From JAGVSZ01 sp019137045 (GTDB lineage Bacteria; Pseudomonadota; Gammaproteobacteria; Burkholderiales; SG8-39): 64,000 nt of DNA. The position numbers and the translations under genes were made by a program. The DNA lies in NCBI GenBank assembly GCA_046347635.1, contig JAXMFT010000003.1, forward strand, positions 62,001-126,000. The letters run 5' to 3'. Within the stretch, counting starts at the first letter, position 1; every line of letters begins with the position of its first letter. The notes beneath the pieces were generated by a model. The model was given only the letters and a program-made list of their open reading frames with translations, searched no databases and was not told the DNA's origin. Positions 58,276-64,000 of the stretch are shown one piece after another.

Positions 58276-59682
58276 CTATCGCTGCGCGGCGTAGCCGCTC
58301 TTGCGCTCGTCGCTCCAGCGCCGCGCCTTGTAGACGTACTCCGGCAGCTCCGCGGCCGGCACCACGCGCAGCGTCATCAGCACGTTCGTCCGGTCCTTGA
58401 TGCCGTCGCGGATCCCGGCGAGGAGCCGCGCCTGCGCCTCCGCCGGCATGCCGAGCGCCTCGGCCTTGAGCGCGAGCCGGATCTCGACCTCGGTGCGCCC
58501 CGCCGCGTCGACGAACACCCGGCCGCTGTACTCGGCCACCTCCGGGTGCGCGAAGACGACCTGGTCCACCGTCAGCGGCCACACGTTGTTGCCGCGGATC
58601 TTGAGCATGTCGTCGTAGCGGCCCACGCCGCCCGCCTCGATGCAGTGCCACGGCCGCCCGCAGTCGCACGCGTCATGCGGGAACCACCGGCCCCGGTCGC
58701 GCGTGGCGAAGCGCAGCACCGGCGAGCCCTGGATGTCGAGGTTGGTGAGCACGATCTCGCCCTCCTCCCCGGGCGCCACCGGCTCGCCGCTGTCGGGGTC
58801 GACGACCTCGGCGTAGTTCAGCCACTCGAAGAGGTGCATCTGGCCGCGGCGCGCGTCCGCGCGCACCGCGCCGTGCTCGCAGGTGGCGCAGACGAAGCCG
58901 GCGCCCTGGGTGCTGCCGTAGCCCTCGTGCACGCGGCACTGCCACGCGTCCTCGATCCCGTGCGCCCATTCCGCGGGATAGCCCTCCGCGACGAGGAAGA
59001 TGCCGCGCATCATCGGGAGCAGGTCCGCCGGCCGGATGCCGCGCCGTCGGAACGCCTCGGTGAGCGTGTGCATGTAGTTGGTCGAGGCGTAGATGAAGTG
59101 CAGCTCGCCGAGCCGCTGCAGGAGGTCGACCTTCGCGTCGGTGCCGATGGCGCCGCCCGCGTGCACCGCGGTCGCGCCCGCGAGGCGGAAGCCCTCGGGC
59201 GGCCCCCACCCGCCGGTGGTGACGCCGCCGGTCGGCACGCAGTTGAGCGCCATCTGCCCCGGACGCAGGCCGGCCATGTACCACGGCAGGTAGTGGAGGA
59301 AACCCTGCAGCGCGACGTCGTGCTGGGTGCGGCCGTAGATCTCCTGCCCCTTGCCCGAGGTGCCGCCGGTCATGTTGACGAGCACCACTTCCGCGCGCGG
59401 CACGCCGAGGCGCGTCCCGAACGGCGGCGCGGCCAGCTGGTCGGCGAGGAACTCGTCCTTGGTGGAGAGCGGGATGCGCCGCAGGTCCGCGAGGGTGCGC
59501 AGGCCCTCGGGGCGCAGGCGCGCCGCCTCGAGCTTGCGCCGGTAGAACGGGTTCGTGTGCCACGCGCGCTCGAGCTGGCGCCGCAGCTTGGCGAGGAGCA
59601 GCGCGTCGAGCTCGGCGCGCGTCATGCGCTCGAACCGCGCCAGCGCGGCCGAGCGCCCGAAGAAGGGTTCGGTCTGTTTCAT
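58276..59682 (-). CDS. PaaK-like adenylate-forming ligase
   Basis: A 468-residue phenylacetate-CoA-ligase relative. NPFYRRKLEAARL near 44-56 is the PaaK N-terminal motif, the P-loop is NMTGGTSGKGQEIYGR near 103-118, EGYGSTQGAGF near 255 the adenine site, and Cys motifs CATCEHG and CDCGRPWHC flank the region like the zinc site of some PaaK proteins. The end, PEYVYKARRWSDER, lacks an obvious GK-type catalytic Lys motif, though YKARRW places a Lys near the proper position. ATG overlaps the DUF35 gene stop. Confidence 0.86.
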   Translation of the reverse strand: MKQTEPFFGRSAALARFERMTRAELDALLLAKLRRQLERAWHTNPFYRRKLEAARLRPEGLRTLADLRRIPLSTKDEFLADQLAAPPFGTRLGVPRAEVVLVNMTGGTSGKGQEIYGRTQHDVALQGFLHYLPWYMAGLRPGQMALNCVPTGGVTTGGWGPPEGFRLAGATAVHAGGAIGTDAKVDLLQRLGELHFIYASTNYMHTLTEAFRRRGIRPADLLPMMRGIFLVAEGYPAEWAHGIEDAWQCRVHEGYGSTQGAGFVCATCEHGAVRADARRGQMHLFEWLNYAEVVDPDSGEPVAPGEEGEIVLTNLDIQGSPVLRFATRDRGRWFPHDACDCGRPWHCIEAGGVGRYDDMLKIRGNNVWPLTVDQVVFAHPEVAEYSGRVFVDAAGRTEVEIRLALKAEALGMPAEAQARLLAGIRDGIKDRTNVLMTLRVVPAAELPEYVYKARRWSDERKSGYAAQR

Positions 59683-60104
59683 CGTGTCTCGTCCGGAGCC
59701 GGCTTGAAGCGCGGCAGCGTGGTGCCCGGCGCAACGTCGTCGAAGACGACCTCGACGCGCAGGTCGCCGCGCACCGCCGACGGCGCGCAGCCGACGATGT
59801 TGCTCGCCATGCGCACCCCTTCGTCCAGCTCGATCAGGGCCACCACGTACGGGACCTCGGCGGCGTAGACCTCCTTCGGCACCGGGTGGTTCACCACGAT
59901 CCAGCTGTACACCCTGCCGCGCCCGGCCGCCTCGATCCACACCGCCTCGCGCGCGCGGCAGCGCGGGCAGCGCGGGCCGGGCGGGTAGCGGACCGCGCCG
60001 CACGCCGCGCACTTCTGGAGCACGAGCCGGTGCTCGCGGCAGGCAGCCCAGAACGGCGCCGAGTCGGGGTCGGGAACCGGGAGCGGCTGCGCGTAGTCGC
60101 CCAT
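59679..60104 (-). CDS. DUF35 OB-fold/zinc-ribbon protein
   Basis: A 141-residue protein with a rubredoxin-like zinc ribbon (Cys32, 35, 46, 49: KCAACGAVRYPPGPRCPRC) and an OB fold (GRVYSWIVVNHPV onward). DUF35 proteins pair with thiolase-like enzymes, as in steroid side-chain degradation, where the DUF35 partner binds acyl-CoA. It sits four bases after the thiolase-like gene, the usual arrangement. Confidence 0.9.
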   Translation of the reverse strand: MGDYAQPLPVPDPDSAPFWAACREHRLVLQKCAACGAVRYPPGPRCPRCRAREAVWIEAAGRGRVYSWIVVNHPVPKEVYAAEVPYVVALIELDEGVRMASNIVGCAPSAVRGDLRVEVVFDDVAPGTTLPRFKPAPDETR

Positions 60105-60108
60105 GGCC

Positions 60109-61266
60109 CTAGCGCCGCAGCACCATCGCGCTGCCGCACGTCATCGCGCCGGCGCTCGTGAAAGCGATCTCCGCGCCGGGCACCTGGCGTGCGCCCGCCG
60201 CGCCGCGCAGCTGGCGCACCGCCTCGAGCACGTGGTTCAGGCCGTGGATGTAGGCCTCGGAGAGCAGCCCGCCGTGCGTGTTGACCGGGAGCGCGCCGTC
60301 GCGCGCGATGCGCCCGTCCTGCACGAACGGCCCGCCCTCGCCTTCGCCGCAGAAGCCGAAGCCCTCGAGCTGCATGAGCACGCTGTAGGTGAAGCAGTCG
60401 TAGATCTCGGCCACGTCCACGTCGCCCGGCCCCACCCCGGCGCTGCGCCAGAGGTCGGCGGCGATGTACCGGCTGTAGTTGTGCGCGTGGTCGGGCCAGC
60501 GCAGCGCGTCGAAGAGGTCGTCGCCCTGGTTCGGCCCGCCGCCGTAGGCGCCGCCCAGGATGTACACCGGCCGCTGCGCCAGGTCGCGCGCGCGCGCCGC
60601 GGCGGTCACCAGGACCGCGCACGCGCCGTCGCTCTCGAGGCAGATGTCGAGCATCCGGAACGGCTCCACGATCATGCGCGAGCCGAGGTAGTCGTCGAGC
60701 GTGATCGGCGCGCGCTGCATCGCGCGCTCGTTGAGCGCCGCGTTCGCGCGGCAGGTGATCGCCACCGCCGCGAGCTGCTCGCTGGTGGTGCCGTACGCGA
60801 GCATGTGCCGCCGGCACCACATCGCCATCGCCTGGGGATAGGTGACCCAGCCGAACGGCGCGGTGAACTGGGTGACGCCGCGCGCCGAGAGCTCGCGCCC
60901 GCCGCCGAGGCGGAAGCCCGAGCGGCCGTTCATCGCGCGGTAGCACAGGACGCTGGTCGCGAGCCCCGCCTCGATGGCGGCCGCCGCGGCGAGCACGATC
61001 AGGTTCGCCGCGTTGCCGCCGCCCGCGAAATCGACCGCGTACCGGACGGCCGGAATCCCGAGGCTGGTCGCGACCGCGGTCGCCGGCACCGAGTCGTTGA
61101 AGTGGAAGCTCACGATGCCGTCGATGGCCTCGGGCGCGAGTCCGGCGTCCGCGGCCGCCTTGAGGCACGCTTCGGAGGCGAGGTCGAGCACCGTCCGCCC
61201 CGACGCCTTCGTATAGGCGGTCTCGCCGATGCCGGCGATGCAGTACCGGTCGCGCAGCGTCCACAT
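60109..61266 (-). CDS. Thiolase-like (SCP-x/lipid-transfer type) protein
   Basis: A 385-residue thiolase-superfamily protein. DRYCIAGIGETAYTKASGRT at the start and NTHGGLLSEAYIHGLNHVLEAV near 315-335, with the catalytic-His motif, are family features. In the DUF35-paired branch it acts as thiolase or retro-aldolase on 3-oxo- or 3-hydroxyacyl-CoA. The usual N-terminal nucleophilic Cys position is not clear in the glycine-rich FAGGGNAANLI segment, which fits an aldolase/lipid-transfer-type member. Confidence 0.87.
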   Translation of the reverse strand: MWTLRDRYCIAGIGETAYTKASGRTVLDLASEACLKAAADAGLAPEAIDGIVSFHFNDSVPATAVATSLGIPAVRYAVDFAGGGNAANLIVLAAAAAIEAGLATSVLCYRAMNGRSGFRLGGGRELSARGVTQFTAPFGWVTYPQAMAMWCRRHMLAYGTTSEQLAAVAITCRANAALNERAMQRAPITLDDYLGSRMIVEPFRMLDICLESDGACAVLVTAAARARDLAQRPVYILGGAYGGGPNQGDDLFDALRWPDHAHNYSRYIAADLWRSAGVGPGDVDVAEIYDCFTYSVLMQLEGFGFCGEGEGGPFVQDGRIARDGALPVNTHGGLLSEAYIHGLNHVLEAVRQLRGAAGARQVPGAEIAFTSAGAMTCGSAMVLRR

Positions 61267-61280
61267 CGCGCCGCCTCGCC

Positions 61281-62078
61281 CTAGCCCGCCCCGCCCTTCC
61301 GGTAGACCGGCCGGCGCTTCGCGGCGAAGGCGAGCAGGCCCTCGGTCGCGTCCGGGTCGGTCGTGGCGTAGCGGTGCACGTAGTCCATCTCCAGGGCGAG
61401 GCCCGCCGCGAGCGACCCCTCCATGCCGGCGTTCACCAGGCGCTTCATCCCGGTGAGCCCCGTGCGGCTGCCGGCGAGCAGGCGGGCGGCGATCTCCCGC
61501 GCCCGCGCCATGAGCTGCGCGTCGGGGACCACCTCGCCGACCAGCCCGATGCGCTCGCACTCGCGCGCGGGCAGGAGCTCGCCGGAGAACATCAGGCGCT
61601 TCGCGCGCAGGACGCCGATCGCGCGCGGCAGCCGCTGCGAGCCGCCCGCCCCGGGGAGCTGGCCGAAGTTGAGGTGGCCGTCGCCGATCTGCGCGCCCTC
61701 CCCGGCCAGCACCAGGTCGCACGCGAGCACGAGCTCCAGCCCGCCCGCGACGCAGTAGCCGTTCACGGCGGCGAGGTAGATCTTCGCCGAGGCCTCGAGC
61801 GCCGCGAGCAGGTCGTGGAAGGCCTGCAGGAACGCGCGGAACTCGACCGGCGAGCGGTAGAGCTTCAGGTAGCCGGCGAGGTCGCCGCCGGCGGAGAACG
61901 CCCGGCCCGCGCCGGTGACGATCACCACGCCCGTGTCCGCGTCGCGCTCGAGGGCGGCGGCCGCTTCGCGCAGCTCGCGCACCGTGCCCCCGTCGAGCGG
62001 GTTCATCTTCTCCGGGCGGTTGAGCGTGACGACCGCCAGGCCGTCGGCGCGCTCGACGAGGAGGTTGCGGTAGGTCAT
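61281..62078 (-). CDS. Enoyl-CoA hydratase/isomerase family protein
   Basis: A 265-residue crotonase-fold protein. The oxyanion-hole segments are AFSAGGDLAGYL near 60-71 and NGYCVAGGLELVLACDL near 105-121; QIGDGHLNFGQLPGAGGSQRLPRAIG near 130-155 holds the second active-site segment, where the second catalytic Glu position of classical hydratases is not Glu. It overlaps the upstream ligase stop (ATGA). Confidence 0.91.
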   Translation of the reverse strand: MTYRNLLVERADGLAVVTLNRPEKMNPLDGGTVRELREAAAALERDADTGVVIVTGAGRAFSAGGDLAGYLKLYRSPVEFRAFLQAFHDLLAALEASAKIYLAAVNGYCVAGGLELVLACDLVLAGEGAQIGDGHLNFGQLPGAGGSQRLPRAIGVLRAKRLMFSGELLPARECERIGLVGEVVPDAQLMARAREIAARLLAGSRTGLTGMKRLVNAGMEGSLAAGLALEMDYVHRYATTDPDATEGLLAFAAKRRPVYRKGGAG

Positions 62079-63727
62079 TGCGCCCCGGGGCCGAACCGCG
62101 CCGCCGCCTCGCGCAGCTTGAACTTCTGGATCTTGCCCGAGGGGGTGCGCGGCATCGCCTCCACCAGCTCGACGCGCTCGGGCCAGTAGTTCTTGGCCAT
62201 TCCCTCCTGCGCCAGGAAGGCGGTCAGCTCCTCGAAGGTGGGGCGCTCGCCCGCGCGCGGCACCACGAACGCGCAGGCGCGCTCGCCGAGCCGCGGATCG
62301 GGCATCGCCACCACCGCCACGTCCTGCACCTTGGGGTGGCGGTACAGCACGTTCTCGATCTCGACGACGGGAACGTTCTCGCCGCCGCGGATGATCACGT
62401 CCTTGGTGCGGCCGGTGATGCGGATGTAGCCGTCCGCGTCCATGCGCGCGAGGTCGCCCGTCTCGAACCAGCCTTCCTCGTCCCAGGCGTTGAGCTCCGG
62501 CTTCTTCAGGTAGCCGACGAAGGTGAACGTGCCGCGCGCCTGCAGGCGGCCGACCGTGCCGGTCGGCGCCGGGGCCCCGTCCGCGTCCACCACGCGCACC
62601 TCCATGCCGCCGATGGCGCGCCCGTCGGTGCCGAAGATCTTCTCCGGCGGGTCGCCCGGGCGGGCGATCGTCACCGCCCCGTTCTCGGTCATGCCCCAGC
62701 ACGAGAGCACCTCGATGCCCAGCCGCTCGGTCGCCTTCTGCACGATCACGCTCGGGATCGGCGCGCCCGCGCACACGAACGTGCGCAGCGTCTTCACCGC
62801 CTCCCGGGTCACCGCCTCGTTGCCGGCCAGGTCGGACAGGAACGGCGTCGAGGCCATGGTGAAGGTGGCGCCCTCGGCCTGGATGAGCCGCGCGGCGTCC
62901 GGGGCGGACCAGACGTCCTGCAGGACGAGCGTGGTCCCGAGCACCACCGGGATCGTCATCCCGTACACGAACCCGGTCTGGTGCGCGAGGGGCGAGGCCA
63001 TGAACACGACGTCGCGCGGGGTGAGCCGCACCCAGTCGATGTACCGCAGCGCCATGGCGAGCAGGGTGTTGGAGACGTGCATGACCGCCTTCGGCTCCCC
63101 GCTCGTGCCCGAGGTGTAGAGCAGCTCGGTGAGCGCGTTCGGGTCCGGCCGCCGCGCCGCGAAGAGCGCGCGGGCGTCGGCCTCCTGCTCCCACGCGCGC
63201 TCGAGGAAGTGCCGCTCGAAGGACTGCGCGCCCTCGCCGCCGACCACGAACCCGTGGCGCACGGTCGTGAGGTCCGGCCGGATCTCCGCGAGCATCGCGG
63301 CGTAGTCGAAATCGCGGTAGCGCGCGGGCACGATCACCACGCGCGACTCGGCGAAGTTCAGCATGTAGCGCAGCTCGCGCTGCCGGAAGATCGGCATCAG
63401 CGGGTTCGCGACCGCACCGATGCGCACGCACGCGAGGTAGAGCGCCGGGTACTGCCACCAGTTCGGCAGCTGGAACGACACCACCTCGCCCGGCTGCACG
63501 CCGAGCGCCGCGAGCCCGAGCGCGATCCGCTCCACGCGCCGGGCGAGCGCGGCGTAGGTGAGCGTGGTCCGCTCGCCGGTGGCGCTGTTCGTGCCCGTGA
63601 TCGCGACCTGTTCGGGACGCGCCCCGACCGCCGCGTCCAGGTAGTCGGTCAGGATCCGGTTCGGCCACAGGCCGCGCGCCTGCTCCGCGCGCCGGCGCGC
63701 CTCGGACAGGTAGATCTCGAACGCCAT
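62075..63727 (-). CDS. AMP-dependent acyl-CoA ligase, cyclohexanecarboxylate-CoA-ligase-like
   Basis: A 550-residue ANL ligase. The WPNRILTDYLDAAV segment near 21-34 is shared with enzymes annotated as cyclohexanecarboxylate-CoA ligase. P-loop LLYTSGTSGEPKAVMH near 193-208, WGMTENGAVT near 328, TGDLARMDADGYIRITGRTKDVIIRGGENV near 430-460 and catalytic Lys in PRTPSGKIQKF near 530. AAGGAGGAG precedes the ATG. First gene of a block ligase-hydratase-thiolase-DUF35-PaaK-SDR-SDR, which reads as beta-oxidation-like breakdown of a ring acid. Confidence 0.88.
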   Translation of the reverse strand: MAFEIYLSEARRRAEQARGLWPNRILTDYLDAAVGARPEQVAITGTNSATGERTTLTYAALARRVERIALGLAALGVQPGEVVSFQLPNWWQYPALYLACVRIGAVANPLMPIFRQRELRYMLNFAESRVVIVPARYRDFDYAAMLAEIRPDLTTVRHGFVVGGEGAQSFERHFLERAWEQEADARALFAARRPDPNALTELLYTSGTSGEPKAVMHVSNTLLAMALRYIDWVRLTPRDVVFMASPLAHQTGFVYGMTIPVVLGTTLVLQDVWSAPDAARLIQAEGATFTMASTPFLSDLAGNEAVTREAVKTLRTFVCAGAPIPSVIVQKATERLGIEVLSCWGMTENGAVTIARPGDPPEKIFGTDGRAIGGMEVRVVDADGAPAPTGTVGRLQARGTFTFVGYLKKPELNAWDEEGWFETGDLARMDADGYIRITGRTKDVIIRGGENVPVVEIENVLYRHPKVQDVAVVAMPDPRLGERACAFVVPRAGERPTFEELTAFLAQEGMAKNYWPERVELVEAMPRTPSGKIQKFKLREAAARFGPGAQ

Positions 63728-63805
63728 GCTCTCCTCCTTCGCTCCCCCGAACCGGTCGCCGCCTCGCCCGTGCCCGCTCCCGGCGCGGCTGGCCGGGACC
63801 CGCCG

Positions 63806-64000
63806 TCAATCGGGCGCGCGCAGCGCGAGCCCGCCGGCGACGCCGGCCCGGGTGGCGAGGAGGAGCTACCGCGGACTCCGCGCTGCGCCATCCTGCGCAG
63901 CGCGACGGCCGCCTGCTCGAGCGGGTAGACCGCGGCGACCGCGGGCTTCAGCTTGCCCTCGCGCCACAGGTCGTGGAGCGCCTCCTGCACGCGCCGTACC
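63806..64000 (-). pseudogene. C-terminus of a zinc-type/quinone oxidoreductase (MDR family), frame break
   Basis: Only the last 60 or so residues are in the window. EALHDLWREGKLKPAVAAVYPLEQAAVALRRMAQRG is the characteristic C-terminus of MDR oxidoreductases of the NADPH:quinone reductase type. Near 63867 a base seems missing: in the frame after that point the expected ending LLLATRAGVAGG follows and stops at 63806. Whether the gene is intact depends on that base and on sequence to the right. Confidence 0.7.

Overview
The window is a very GC-rich (about 70%), densely packed bacterial catabolic region without tRNA, rRNA, IS or CRISPR features that I can see. A Bug-type tripartite-tricarboxylate receptor, a TRAP receptor, two branched-chain-amino-acid-type (Liv) ABC systems, a XylR-type sigma-54 regulator and a TTGACA-type promoter architecture suggest a proteobacterium, most likely a betaproteobacterium living on aromatic acids. 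That taxonomic call is inference. No gene for ring reduction or denitrification lies in the window. REGION A (1-22445, all minus strand) reads as one long collinear series: a TetR regulator, a HyuA/HyuB (hydantoinase/oxoprolinase/acetone-carboxylase-like) pair, a Bug receptor, two UbiD-type decarboxylases, a CoxM/CoxS/CoxL-type molybdenum hydroxylase (set 2), an ABC receptor, an acyl-CoA ligase, a second molybdenum hydroxylase (set 1, with a 4Fe-4S loop in its FAD subunit but no catalytic Glu), a UbiX flavin prenyltransferase, a VOC protein, a 2-aminobenzoate-CoA-ligase-like enzyme and a TRAP receptor. REGION B (22446-31236, plus strand) carries a Liv operon and a ribose-type ABC operon. Each is preceded by a divergently oriented TetR gene; the two TetR proteins are close paralogues and both intergenic regions share a conserved block overlapping a TTGACA-N16-TASGAT promoter. 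REGION C (31313-39905) is a probable anaerobic phenol-activation operon: phenylphosphate synthase subunits ppsA (phospho-His domain), ppsB (ATP-grasp) and ppsC (CBS), a UbiD-type carboxylase and an unexpected Tm-1-like/UPF0261 gene. A consensus sigma-54 promoter (TGGCAC-N5-TTGCA) precedes ppsA, XylR/DmpR-type upstream sites lie between it and a divergent XylR/DmpR-family regulator. REGION D (39934-48633) is a probable 4-hydroxybenzoyl-CoA reductase operon (set 3: Mo subunit, 2Fe-2S subunit, FAD + 4Fe-4S subunit) followed by a PaaK-type CoA ligase and yqeB. On the other side lie a MarR gene and, divergently, yqeC plus a CoA-transferase. YqeB and YqeC are the accessory proteins of selenium-dependent molybdenum hydroxylases. 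A GTGA-N6-TCAA (CRP/FNR-type) site is centred exactly 41.5 bases upstream of the start deduced from a -10-like box. Regions C and D together would take phenol to phenylphosphate, 4-hydroxybenzoate, 4-hydroxybenzoyl-CoA and benzoyl-CoA. REGION E (48671-64000) holds a second Liv operon and CoA-thioester chemistry: an acetyl-CoA-synthetase-like ligase, a Dabb protein, three SDR dehydrogenases, a PaaK-like ligase, a DUF35/thiolase-like pair, an enoyl-CoA hydratase, an AMP-forming ligase and the end of an MDR oxidoreductase. Five separate one-base frame breaks occur in otherwise intact genes, four genes in all, mostly in GC-rich runs; sequencing error is the simplest explanation. The most notable points are the sigma-54/XylR-controlled phenylphosphate-synthase operon with an embedded UPF0261 gene, the HCR-like enzyme bracketed by selenium-hydroxylase maturation genes, and a Mo-hydroxylase large subunit with Asn in place of the catalytic Glu.
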